A stretch of 64,000 bases of DNA, taken from NCBI RefSeq assembly GCF_000803265.1, contig NW_014575405.1:62001-126000 (forward strand), given 5' to 3'. Shown here piece by piece: positions 48,001 through 55,923 of the stretch. This DNA is from Ordospora colligata OC4 (taxonomy: Eukaryota; Microsporidia; Ordosporidae). Under the pieces are notes generated by a model. That model made no database searches. It was given only the letters and a program-made list of their open reading frames with translations, and was not told the origin of the DNA. Every line of letters starts with the position of its first letter. Within the stretch, counting starts at the first letter, position 1. The translations under genes and the position numbers were made by a program.

Positions 48001-48458
48001 TCACATACACTGTCAATAAACTCGACATCAATTCCATTCTTAAATGCATACTCTCCAATAATCATGCTCAGACATTCCTCATTGCATATCTGCTTGACAA
48101 ACTCAAAATCAAGATTAAATGCAAGTTTTCTGATGCACTGAAATATCGCAGCCTTGTGATACATGTCTGCTACATCGTATCTTGTTCTCAGGATGCTGAC
48201 TGCAGTTGCCTTACAGAATCCTTCATCGTATTTATAAATTGCTGCAAAATGCTTGATGTTATCCAGACTGCATTTTTGCATAAACTCCTTGACTTTCTGA
48301 TCACAAAGCACATTCTTTGCATGCATAGACGCCATTTCACATAGCATTTTATCCTTGGCTATCTGAGATACAGAACCAATATACTCTGCATATGTGCAGT
48401 ATTCCTCTTCGTATTTGACAGTGCACAAGTCTTTCAAACTGACAAAGTCAATAGGCAT
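44997..48458 (-). CDS. very large helical orphan, 1153 aa
   Basis: Longest unassigned gene here. 1153 residues, mostly helical with no membrane segments, probably an alpha-solenoid (HEAT/ARM-like). A hydrophilic low-complexity stretch rich in Ser, Lys, Glu and Asn lies near 625-690. Local resemblance near 450-490 to the NOT1 MIF4G entry is too weak to use. Candidates of this size and fold include NOT1, large nucleoporins and transport receptors. Start 48458 follows GTCCCCATC; the frame opens farther upstream with GTG only. Its 3' end overlaps the zinc-finger gene by 41 bp. Confidence 0.7.
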   Translation of the reverse strand: MPIDFVSLKDLCTVKYEEEYCTYAEYIGSVSQIAKDKMLCEMASMHAKNVLCDQKVKEFMQKCSLDNIKHFAAIYKYDEGFCKATAVSILRTRYDVADMYHKAAIFQCIRKLAFNLDFEFVKQICNEECLSMIIGEYAFKNGIDVEFIDSVCEFEPYVFFGYTQLNGLLLDTFEPCFERLIGKCIEILDVLDYSNDRVVDALMCIPNKSDAFAYMLINKLVNGTMLVDISCRLDIDCGVLIYNGFFDNAMHEDGVELLKRRSVSDAIKVGIEKCMNKKVCRMVCDAMIGRGREFMMHDGVIDLLLVMEYHGCRAVLGDALKGLQACAEKQFLVLRENESHWKCKVEVDRVTGEISLVDMERRVVEESVECTSTENQDDEYISSGIFSGFEFLDEKNIGKKRMHQYIDEICKVDCDEKYMGSESFMKYVRMRLGFRCIVKSHLQPTFGQLLSLPNEYLNDILGMYLNVFLGLVQEFNNALIPSSRRRDAAVKAIVSSGYKELFVEYLVAKDRYFRIVVDFDKWFDRMSMQYKRMYVEDHLSVFVERFERIVTAFGKDACLLMSVVDSLRIIGIPDEQIRDMKSRIQDEIDVYRVYDRNIDRIDDIASVMCVVDAVEECKHSEMKELHDEKERIECISSKSHSGRNEHTKSKCHNVDVNDENNCNNRYESTKRIKESNVYNDGCDVESISYSDLNGRVGMICNEVSMRMAFGKEIERASMVTAALVGNDDIMDRVVSVVYDANPSGRRFLNVVEFIVRVIACSKRELRIFPCINKVIKKYVDESGRYMAVYFVAIKSQIEEIDAIVEEYNNGAIEAICSALCSRILMGSECVNGYVNVSDVFNEPVVKKNDKVLIDKMFVNQESGWRFRMECVVNRLLCSDKEFKQYVGLRCASVLGILIDVPIHLDSGSDRIIEAVLKHLRKEDVTKTVNMKLMDILYRREKLDVIGKECLRLVDVDILDTDDVDRINDMFFVDPVGYLEILPRMVERGYELSSTVFVELIKQLKGCHVDKVAVDVMNVLRNAKYTEEMVFESILSIENAKLESKMFLIEKIHTSGIRLNASMFLSLCVHVGNEDNYQALEGLLNILRNNGINHNVIDKWKGKKTLEKLMIRIYPLCMDDVSYYKELLKTIKDDKNEIRFITRFYKNEFQALHT

Positions 48459-48721
48459 GATGGGGACCGTGGTTTTTTGAATGAAATTGAATCTGATTTG
48501 GAACACACAATGTTATGCGCATGAACAAGCATATGTGAGATGTTGAATGTGTTGGCTTAAATCATTCTCTTTGTATTAAAGAATGAGTGATGCAGATGAT
48601 GTGCATTGGCAATGACGTACTCATTTGTGTATGTGCGTTGGATGTTATTTAGTGTTCCCCTTTTAGTGTGCCAGTCTGATTGATTCATAAAAATATATAA
48701 GTGGCCCTGGAGCAGGAGTCG

Positions 48722-49435
48722 ATGGTAATATTGACAATGAAGTCAAGTGATGGAAAATACGTGTACACAAAGGAGTTTGAAAACAGCAGCACAGTGCTTG
48801 ACGTAAAAGAGTACATAATTGCACAGATGTCGAGTTTAAGCACATGTAGAAGTAAGATTACCAAGATTTTGTTTGGTGGTAAAGAAAGAGATGATTCTAT
48901 GGTTATATGTACCATGGAGCCTGATGCACTGATTGTGGAGTATGAGCTGTTAATGGAAACGTACCATGATGCAGCCAACGTGCATTTGTCAGCCAATCAG
49001 AATAATGACAACATGCAATTCGTAGACGACATACCAACCAGTGACATGTCGATCCGGGTTGCTGTGTTAATTGAGCAGACACGCAAGAAGATTATGGTTG
49101 AGCCTGAAGACCTGGTGATGTTTAATGGAAAGATGTATCTTGTTAAGGACAGACGCAAGGTGCTCACCATGAAAAATATTATTGATTGTGTTCGCAAGAT
49201 TGAGTTTTCTAAGGAGGATGCAACAAAGCTTCTTGTTTTCTTTGTGTTACTAAGCACTGGCAATGGGGCAATTGTGTTTATTCTGGGATGCATATTTGCA
49301 TTAGAGATTATGAGTAGAAAGTTGTGCTCTGACTTCAAGGATGTGTTCAAGCAAATGGATCATGGAGGAAGGACGTTCTATATGTTCTTCGTGAGTATGT
49401 TTGCAATTGATCATGCAGTAATGCATGGTGCTTAA
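48722..49435 (+). CDS. ubiquitin-like membrane protein
   Basis: 237 residues. The N-terminal 85 look like a ubiquitin fold: MVILTMKSSDGKYVYTKEFE, then TVLDVKEYIIAQMSS, KITKILFGGKERDD. The C-terminus has a hydrophobic hairpin, TKLLVFFVLLSTGNGAIVFI with LGCIFALEIM (about 175-205), and a second possible segment at TFYMFFVSMFAIDHAVM. This UBL-plus-hairpin order recalls HERP and fungal Dsc3 ER quality-control proteins, but the sequence match is not specific. No GG end, so it is not conjugated. GGCCCTGG lies 16-20 nt before the ATG. Confidence 0.65.
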   Translation: MVILTMKSSDGKYVYTKEFENSSTVLDVKEYIIAQMSSLSTCRSKITKILFGGKERDDSMVICTMEPDALIVEYELLMETYHDAANVHLSANQNNDNMQFVDDIPTSDMSIRVAVLIEQTRKKIMVEPEDLVMFNGKMYLVKDRRKVLTMKNIIDCVRKIEFSKEDATKLLVFFVLLSTGNGAIVFILGCIFALEIMSRKLCSDFKDVFKQMDHGGRTFYMFFVSMFAIDHAVMHGA

Positions 49436-49504
49436 ATAGAATGTAAAATTGATTAAAGATGTTTTTTGAATACCAAATAATTTGGGTTGCTAGTCCTTAT
49501 AGCG

Positions 49505-49984
49505 ATGGGCAGCAGCGATGTTTTAGCAAAGTATTTCTGTGGAGACAGCCGAGGTTACTTCTACAGAGAGAAGACGTTTGAGGGAACTGACGAGGAGTAT
49601 ATTGAGGCAAAGCGGCAATCCTCAACAGTGTTTGTGTCGAATGTGAGTGCTTTGGTATGTGAGGAGAGGATATGGGAGTTGTTTTTGCTGTGTGGACGAG
49701 TGCGCAGAGTGATAATGGGATTGAACAGGAACACACTACGCTTTTGTGGGTTTTGCTTTGTTGAGTTCTATACTACAGAGTCTGCAGATGCAGCAGTAAA
49801 GTATTTGAATGGATTTAGGTTTGAGCAAAGTCCACTATCGATTGACAAAGACTATGGATTTGTGGATGGCAGGCAATACGGAAGGGGAATGTTTGGAGGC
49901 CGAGTCAAGCAAGATAAACTATATGTAGAAGAAAGACACCACAGGGATGTGAAGAGAGGCAAGTATGCAAGACGCTTCAGATGA
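49505..49984 (+). CDS. CBC2: nuclear cap-binding protein CBP20
   Basis: Small subunit of the nuclear cap-binding complex, 159 residues. One RRM: TVFVSNVSALVCEERIWELF (RNP2), then CGFCFVEFYTTESADAAVKY (RNP1). The specific features are GLNRNTLRFCGFCFVEFY and the C-terminal DYGFVDGRQYGRGMFGG, where the cap-stacking and cap-positioning residues lie. Tyr residues in YFYREKTFEG near the N-terminus match the cap-sandwich tyrosines. It links capped RNA to splicing and export. TTTGGG lies upstream of the ATG. Confidence 0.93.
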   Translation: MGSSDVLAKYFCGDSRGYFYREKTFEGTDEEYIEAKRQSSTVFVSNVSALVCEERIWELFLLCGRVRRVIMGLNRNTLRFCGFCFVEFYTTESADAAVKYLNGFRFEQSPLSIDKDYGFVDGRQYGRGMFGGRVKQDKLYVEERHHRDVKRGKYARRFR

Positions 49985-50114
49985 ATAAGTACACCTGGAG
50001 GCCATGTGAATGTGTAGTATAAATGCCTTATTGAATTGATTGAGACTGATTTATGCTGCTTATAAATAGCTGAATTACTTTACTTAAACATAATGATTCA
50101 CAATTTTTATTGAT

Positions 50115-50630
50115 TTATGCAGATGGTGATACTTTTGCACCATTTAGGTAGTTAATGAATTCTTCATTGAGTTTTGAATATGCTTCAGAAGCATCGTCAA
50201 CTGAGGCGAAATCTACAAATGCCAAGTCCTTCACACGAATAAATCTAATGCATTGAAATCCTTTTAGCTTATGCAATATCATATCCAAGTCCTCTTGCAA
50301 AGTAGTGCTTGGAATACTCGTAATAAGCAACGTGCTTGTTGTTATTATAACAGCCTTTTTGCCTATGCACATGTCGGAGCGTGCAGCACATACTGATATC
50401 GTTGTTCCAAGAAATACCATTTTATCCAAATATTCAACAACTGCTTCTGTGACATCCTCATCTAGAAGCACAAATGCTTGGCTAAGAAGATTTGGTCTAT
50501 TACTCATCTTCACCTTCAGAACCTTGAAGTGACCAGAAACAAGCATGTGTAGCCTTCTCTTTACCTCTCTAATAGGTAGTCTCTTGTTCAAGTTCTTTAT
50601 GTAAAGTGTTCTTACAGAATTTCCATACAT
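50115..50630 (-). CDS. U1A/U2B''-like snRNP protein
   Basis: 171 residues with two RRMs. RRM1: TLYIKNLNKRLPIREVKRRL and SGHFKVLKVKMSNRPNLLSQ, then AFVLLDEDVTEAVVEY; the LYIKNLN.........VKR.L.......G.V start is typical of U1A/U2B''. RRM2: LLITSIPSTTLQEDLDMILH and GFQCIRFIRVKDLAFVDFAS. A single protein may serve both snRNPs, as in Drosophila SNF. The start is set by TACCCTTGAGT. Splicing proteins SmD3 and CBP20 are nearby. Confidence 0.85.
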   Translation of the reverse strand: MYGNSVRTLYIKNLNKRLPIREVKRRLHMLVSGHFKVLKVKMSNRPNLLSQAFVLLDEDVTEAVVEYLDKMVFLGTTISVCAARSDMCIGKKAVIITTSTLLITSIPSTTLQEDLDMILHKLKGFQCIRFIRVKDLAFVDFASVDDASEAYSKLNEEFINYLNGAKVSPSA

Positions 50631-50739
50631 ACTCAAGGGTATGAAAATTAGGACTCAGCAACCGTTGATTTCCTCCTCACATTGTTTTGAATCAAACTAA
50701 AAATCACATTGAAAAATACACAAAATAAAAAGACGCTGT

Positions 50740-51627
50740 TTATTCGCTATCAGAATCATCAAACCTCACCTTCTTGTTGCTCTTATTCTGCCCATCAAGC
50801 CAATGCTTCTTGTTGTTCGACTTTGATCTTGATCCCCAGGATTCATTGCTTCCCCTGTTGCCTCTGTTGCCTCTGTTGCCTCTGTTGTAGTCGTTGTTCT
50901 TCGGTCCACGAGATGAATTTGCTGGCTTGTGATAAAGGTTGCAATCGTCAAACACTAACTTGGGCTTGTTCAGCACTTTCTCATAGTCCTCCTTGTTGCC
51001 AAAATCAATAAAACCAAATCCCTTCAGTCTGTCATTCTCAACATCATATGGAAAAGATACTCCAACAACCTGGCCCATGCTCTCAAAGTACTCCTTCAGC
51101 TTCTTCCTGTCGCTTTCAAAAGGTATGTTAGACACATATACGCTATACTTCTGCTTTGGCCCAGACCTTGGCTGTGCCATATTCACCACAACCTCTCTTC
51201 CAAGAACAACTGTTCTATCAAGCTTCAATGCCTTCTTAACTTCATCCTCGTTACTGAACTCAATATATCCAAATCCCTTGTTTCTCTTTTGATCGCCAGT
51301 CATCGGAATCCCCACTCGCACTACAGTTCCAATCTTCTCCATTTCAGTCTTCAGATCATACTCAGTCAGATCATAGCTGATGCCTTTCATAAATATAGTC
51401 AGTGCCGGATTATCCTCCCTCTTGCTTTCCTCTGCTTCGCTTCCACTCTCAGTATCCTGAGTGCTTGCCGTGCCATCGTCGCTTCCACTTTCTTCCTCAA
51501 CACTATCAGATCCAGACTCTTCCTCAACACTCTCATCACATGATGTAGTCTCACTTCCAGACTCACTCTCCTTAATCTCTTTTTTTTCATTTGCACTCTT
51601 GCTTGTTTTCTTCGTTATTTTTGACAT
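50740..51627 (-). CDS. NSR1: nucleolin/NSR1-like RNA-binding protein
   Basis: Nucleolar protein for rRNA processing, 295 residues. Layout: an acidic Ser/Glu N-terminus (repeated EEESGSD near residues 30-65), RRM1 near 79-150 (TIFMKGISYDLTEYDLKTEM, KGFGYIEFSNEDE), RRM2 near 161-235 (VYVSNIPFESDRKKLKEYF, KGFGFIDFGNKED), and a GNR-rich tail (GNRGNRGNRG) made from 9-bp DNA repeats. This order is that of Nsr1, Gar2 and nucleolin. The start box is GCCCCAAAAATTTT. Divergent from the next gene with 50 bp between starts. Confidence 0.88.
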   Translation of the reverse strand: MSKITKKTSKSANEKKEIKESESGSETTSCDESVEEESGSDSVEEESGSDDGTASTQDTESGSEAEESKREDNPALTIFMKGISYDLTEYDLKTEMEKIGTVVRVGIPMTGDQKRNKGFGYIEFSNEDEVKKALKLDRTVVLGREVVVNMAQPRSGPKQKYSVYVSNIPFESDRKKLKEYFESMGQVVGVSFPYDVENDRLKGFGFIDFGNKEDYEKVLNKPKLVFDDCNLYHKPANSSRGPKNNDYNRGNRGNRGNRGSNESWGSRSKSNNKKHWLDGQNKSNKKVRFDDSDSE

Positions 51628-51677
51628 AAAATTTTTGGGGCTGCCGTTAACCAAAATATCTATCCTCGACTCCTTGC

Positions 51678-52037
51678 ATGAAAAAGGTGCTTTCGTCCGA
51701 TCTGCATTGCATCAACACCGTTACAAATCCATCAACCGTCTATGACATTCTGAGAGAGTCAAGACGTGCAATCACCACATACAACCAGCTCATGAAACAC
51801 TATGAGGATGGCCACAGAGACATTGCTGTTGTGTTTGTAACACCCAGAGACGACGTGCTTTTCATTCATCTTCCGTTATTCTGTAAACACTTTGGAATCG
51901 AGCTTTATGCGCTTCCTGACGATGCAAAAGATGTTTTGAAGTCCATATATGGCATGAAACACGTTAACATCATAGGACTGCATAAAGATGATGTGTCATA
52001 CAGGCAACTCAAATTACTTGAATTAGGCATGCATTAG
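51678..52037 (+). CDS. L7Ae/Pop3-like RNA-binding protein
   Basis: 119 residues. The central part matches the L7Ae/L30e alpha-beta-alpha sandwich: RDIAVVFVTPRDDVLFIHLP, then LFCKHFGIELYALPDDAKDV, where an acidic residue and LP.FC are typical. MKHVNIIGL closes the fold. Among relatives, Pop3/Rpp38 of RNase P/MRP fits size and sequence better than the ribosomal eL8 or the snoRNP NHP2, but I cannot exclude another L7Ae-type protein. An Rpp21-like gene is at 61872. 285 bp of noncoding DNA follow. Confidence 0.65.
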   Translation: MKKVLSSDLHCINTVTNPSTVYDILRESRRAITTYNQLMKHYEDGHRDIAVVFVTPRDDVLFIHLPLFCKHFGIELYALPDDAKDVLKSIYGMKHVNIIGLHKDDVSYRQLKLLELGMH

Positions 52038-52322
52038 CATTATGCAATTGGCTGATTGTAGAATTACATTTGCATATGCTTGTATAAATATTTGCAGAAA
52101 TGCTTGTAGCATGTGTAAAGCTACAGTAAATGAAGTAATGCATTATATACCTGTATGAAGTGAATGAGAATAGGAATTTCAATATTATAAGTGTTCTATG
52201 TGAGCAATATGACTACAAATGTGTTTATGCACAATTGTAACCTTATTGTATTGGATTAGTTTTACTGTGGCTACTTAAGCAGTTGAGATACAAGACCGGG
52301 TGAAATTTTTTCCCCTTGCAAG
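52038..52322. other. gene-free gap, 285 bp
   Basis: No ORF or RNA gene is recognised between the Pop3-like gene and eL34. The stretch is AT-rich with ordinary composition. Its last 20 bp hold the eL34 start-site box. Confidence 0.5.
52303..52322 (+). promoter_or_regulatory. AAATTT-CCCC start-site motif of eL34
   Basis: AAATTTTTTCCCC (AAATTT from 52303, CCCC 52312-52315) ends seven bases before ATG 52323. It is the second canonical ribosomal-protein box in the window. Confidence 0.75.
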
Positions 52323-52655
52323 ATGAAGAATGTTCTTATACACAAAGGAAGAACGTACAAGACACGCAGCAATGTAAGAACAAAGGTTCGAACACCATCT
52401 GGGAAGCTGGTCAACAGAAGAGTCAAGAAGAATGCAAAGAAGCATAGGTGCCATGAATGCAATAAAGAGTTGAGCAGCATTGCAAGGCTGAGACCTGCGG
52501 AGTTCTCTCGACAGAAGGTTTCTGCAAGACGAGTCAATCGGGTATATGGAGCCACAATATGCGGAAGATGTGTTGAAGACAAGATAATTGGCGCATTCCT
52601 TGCAGATGAAGAGAGGATTGTCAAGGAGAAGATTGGCATGACGGCGAGCAACTAA
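52323..52655 (+). CDS. RPL34: 60S ribosomal protein L34 (eL34)
   Basis: Basic large-subunit protein, 110 residues, near the usual length. It starts with [16 protein letters not shown] and has the eL34 zinc ribbon: [18 protein letters not shown] and [12 protein letters not shown], two CXXC pairs. [11 protein letters not shown] is the family signature. The stop lies within TAATAAA (52653-52659). The DIS3 start is only 52 bp downstream on the same strand. Confidence 0.96.
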   Translation: MKNVLIHKGRTYKTRSNVRTKVRTPSGKLVNRRVKKNAKKHRCHECNKELSSIARLRPAEFSRQKVSARRVNRVYGATICGRCVEDKIIGAFLADEERIVKEKIGMTASN

Positions 52656-52707
52656 TAAATTGCATCTTCGGTTTTAAATGTTGTTTTTAGTAGTTTATGA
52701 TCCCTTG

Positions 52708-55245
52708 ATGTGGAAAGATAATGTGAGTGAGAGAAGGATATCCAAGAGACTGAAGCTTGTGAAGAGAACAAAGGAGCGGTATGTACGAAGTGAGGTTCCC
52801 TGTGGATTTGAATGCTGCGGCGCAGTTCAAAGAAAGAGGATGCGAGCACCTGTGTTTATCATACCTGATGCATATGTTGTGAGCAGATACTGGGCGTTGT
52901 TGCAGAGTGACTATGTGGAAGCAATCATATGCCAATCTGTGCTTGAGGAGCTGAGTATCGACGACAGGAAGAGATTAAGAGCATTAATGAGGGAGAAGCA
53001 GTATATTTTGTTTTATGACAATTTTTGCAAAGACACGAGTGGAAAGGGACTTATGGGAGTATTAGAATACTACGTAAATCATGTTAGAGAGTACACATAT
53101 GTTATTTTGGATAAGGATAGCGTTAAAGAATATGGGAAGTATGTGAGTAAGGATATTTCTGATATGCTGGTGAACGACAAGGATGATGATGGAGAAAATT
53201 ATGAAGAGTATAAGACGAACCTGGATGTTTTGTATGGCTCTGGTGAAGTTTACCGAGGAGTGGTGGAGATAAGTTTGTATAATTGCTACAGTGGTGTGGT
53301 AATTGATGGAGGAGTGAGAATCAATGTGATTGGGAAAGAAAACATGAACAGAGCGCTACATGGAGATGAAGTGTATGTAGAAGTGATAGATGAGCGTGGA
53401 GATGATACAATACTTATTGATGAGGAAATACAATCACAAGTGATGAAGAATGAATGCGAAGCTGAAGAAAAGATAGAAGTAAATGCACTAGCGAATATGC
53501 TAGATAATAATAGAGAGTTGTATGGAAAAATTGTAGGGATATACAAGAGGAAGACTAGATCAGTTATTGGAAGTGTGCCTAATGATATTGATTGCAAGAT
53601 TAGATCTCAATATGTACTTATGATTCCTATTGATAGAAGGATGCCAACAATAAGAGTCAGGACCTTGGATGCACAGAAACTGAAAGGTAAGAGACTCTGT
53701 GTAGAGATTGATACTTGGGAAAACACAAGTAAGTATCCGAGTGGATGTTATTACAGGGAGTTGGGTGATGTAGGAGATAAGGATGTTGAGATAGAGTCTT
53801 TACTTCTTGCGAATAGAATAACTTACTATGGAAAGAGTTGGGATGATTTTGATGTAGATTTGAATGCATTTAATGAATGCGAAAGCATGAAAAGGATAAA
53901 TGAAGAGGTGATGAAAGGATTGAGAGAAGATTTCCGGAATTTTCTTGTGTTGAGCATTGATCCACCTGGATGCACTGATATTGATGATGCGCTTCATTCA
54001 CGCAACCTTGCAAATGGAAACATAGAAGTGGGAGTGCACATTGCAGATGTAACGTTTTATGTTGGCAAAGGAAGTGGTCTTGATGAAGTTGCAAAGGATA
54101 GATGTACAAGTGTATATCTGCCAGAAATGAGGATTGATATGCTTCCGGCGGTTCTCAGCACGAATCTATGCAGCTTGGTTGAGGGAAAAGAGCGAGCAGT
54201 ATTTTCTGTGGTCTGGGAAGTCTCTATGTCCGGAGAGATCATTAGCACACGGTTCTGTAGGTCTGTAATAAAGTCAAGGAGAGCTATGAGCTATGAGGAA
54301 GCGAACAATATAATTAATGAAAAGAGAATGAAAGGTAATGAAATACAAGAAACTCTTAACAGACTGAATGGAATAAGCAAGATACTGAGGAAGAAAAGAT
54401 TTGAGAAGGGATCTTTAGATATGAGCACAAGAGATGTAGTGTTTAGAGATGGGAAGCTTGAGTTTAAGGAGAGCTATGAAACAAATCTTCTTGTTGAGGA
54501 GCTGATGATACTTGCAAACATATCGACTGCAATGTTTACATATCACTACTATCCTGAAGCATCTTTATTGCGAAGACATCCGCCTCCAAATTCAGTTCCT
54601 CTAGGCTTTCATATTGACGCATCGTCTGTAAAAGCATTGAATGAGTCGATATTAAGATTGGATGAGAATCACAGGGAGATGGCAAAGCGAACACTGATCC
54701 GATCTATGAATCAAGCAGTGTATTTCTTATCAGGTGATGTAAGGAGTTTCCATCACTATGGATTGGGTACAGACATGTACACGCACTTCACATCACCAAT
54801 ACGAAGATATGCAGATATTGTTGTTCACAGGATTCTTGGCCATATTCTCAGCACATCTGAGCAGGTTGGAGAGAATATCAGCGGGCTTGGAAGAGTAGAA
54901 TTTACGCCAATAGCACGACAAGAAGAGAAGGAAGATGATGTGTTTGCTGATGAGAAGTCTTGTAACAATATGAACCGAAGACATCGCTCAGCACAGAGGG
55001 CGTCCTGGGAATGCGAGAAGTTGGCAATATACATGGCTCTTAGAGACGCTGAACCGACTTTAGATGGATATATCACAGGGATCAGATCAAACGGAGTGAT
55101 TATTTATGTTCCTGATTACAACATAGAAGAAGCTGTACTCTGCAGCACACAACTGCGCATGTTTGAAGCTGTGCGTGTCCGTGTGATGCAGAATGACCAG
55201 ATGTTCTTTTTCCACAGGAGGTTTTCACTAAAGCTAGTTGATTAG
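52708..55245 (+). CDS. DIS3: exosome exonuclease DIS3/RRP44
   Basis: 3'-5' exoribonuclease of the RNA exosome, 845 residues (yeast 1001). Order: Cys-rich CR3 segment (PCGFECC, 31-37), PIN domain (about 47-145), two cold-shock domains, RNB near 410-730 and a C-terminal S1. The RNB catalytic aspartates are intact (LSIDPPGCTDIDDALHSRN). The PIN site is eroded: Asp54, Glu81 and Asp137 remain, but the usual NDRNDRAIR segment with the third Asp reads SGKGLMGVLEYY. So the endonuclease may be dead. ATG 52708 follows GATCCCTTG; 52678 is an alternative. Confidence 0.95.
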   Translation: MWKDNVSERRISKRLKLVKRTKERYVRSEVPCGFECCGAVQRKRMRAPVFIIPDAYVVSRYWALLQSDYVEAIICQSVLEELSIDDRKRLRALMREKQYILFYDNFCKDTSGKGLMGVLEYYVNHVREYTYVILDKDSVKEYGKYVSKDISDMLVNDKDDDGENYEEYKTNLDVLYGSGEVYRGVVEISLYNCYSGVVIDGGVRINVIGKENMNRALHGDEVYVEVIDERGDDTILIDEEIQSQVMKNECEAEEKIEVNALANMLDNNRELYGKIVGIYKRKTRSVIGSVPNDIDCKIRSQYVLMIPIDRRMPTIRVRTLDAQKLKGKRLCVEIDTWENTSKYPSGCYYRELGDVGDKDVEIESLLLANRITYYGKSWDDFDVDLNAFNECESMKRINEEVMKGLREDFRNFLVLSIDPPGCTDIDDALHSRNLANGNIEVGVHIADVTFYVGKGSGLDEVAKDRCTSVYLPEMRIDMLPAVLSTNLCSLVEGKERAVFSVVWEVSMSGEIISTRFCRSVIKSRRAMSYEEANNIINEKRMKGNEIQETLNRLNGISKILRKKRFEKGSLDMSTRDVVFRDGKLEFKESYETNLLVEELMILANISTAMFTYHYYPEASLLRRHPPPNSVPLGFHIDASSVKALNESILRLDENHREMAKRTLIRSMNQAVYFLSGDVRSFHHYGLGTDMYTHFTSPIRRYADIVVHRILGHILSTSEQVGENISGLGRVEFTPIARQEEKEDDVFADEKSCNNMNRRHRSAQRASWECEKLAIYMALRDAEPTLDGYITGIRSNGVIIYVPDYNIEEAVLCSTQLRMFEAVRVRVMQNDQMFFFHRRFSLKLVD

Positions 55246-55374
55246 TTAAGTGCTCGGCGGATAAGCTGATCCAAGGTATACCTGAGAATGGATAGAAATA
55301 TGGGTAAAATAAACATAATTCAATAACGATATGAATTCACAGATTGCCTAATGCAATAGACATCCAAAGCGAAC

Positions 55375-55752
55375 TTATTGGAAATCAATAGACCTTTGAG
55401 GATTTTTTAGATCTATGTTGTGTGTTTTCATAAGATGGGTGATCAGGCACCTCTTGTATATGTATCTCACATTGCAGAATGCACATCCAAATCCATTTGT
55501 ATCTTCTATAAAAGGCACTGGATGTTTGTTATGTAATGTGCGATTAGACACAGACTCAGCATAACATGGGTTGATGTGTGTTTTCTCCTGAGTTTGCTGC
55601 CTGAGACGATAGTTTGATGTATCTGAGGAGATTATGTTACATGGCTGGTACACAGAGTGTATCGCATCCACAAAGTGCATGAACAGGGATGCATCGCTCA
55701 GCATGCTATGGTTGGCAGATGCCTTTGCCTTTGTGCTGTCTTTGATAGACAT
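55375..55752 (-). CDS. single C2H2 zinc-finger protein
   Basis: 125 residues. The only recognisable part is a C2H2 finger near the C-terminus, FGCAFCNVRYIYKRCLITHL then MKTHN. The rest is hydrophilic, with clusters of Ser, Thr, Gln and Asn and no membrane segment. The frame opens upstream with TTG, and ATG 55752 is the first ATG; no CCC box supports it. It is tail-to-tail with DIS3, 129 bp between stops. A small DNA- or RNA-binding protein is possible; no family is assigned. Confidence 0.55.
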   Translation of the reverse strand: MSIKDSTKAKASANHSMLSDASLFMHFVDAIHSVYQPCNIISSDTSNYRLRQQTQEKTHINPCYAESVSNRTLHNKHPVPFIEDTNGFGCAFCNVRYIYKRCLITHLMKTHNIDLKNPQRSIDFQ

Positions 55753-55923
55753 GCAAGTGTATGCCTTGACTGATTTTTGATTATTTGCCTGGTATGCCAA
55801 ATATAGAAGTATGTGTAAATTGTTTGATTTATTGCAATGTGGGGCGCCTTGGTAGGATATTAAGTTGTATGCACGAATAAGCGACGTCTGAATAAATTAA
55901 TTGTACACTGTGAATAATTATCA

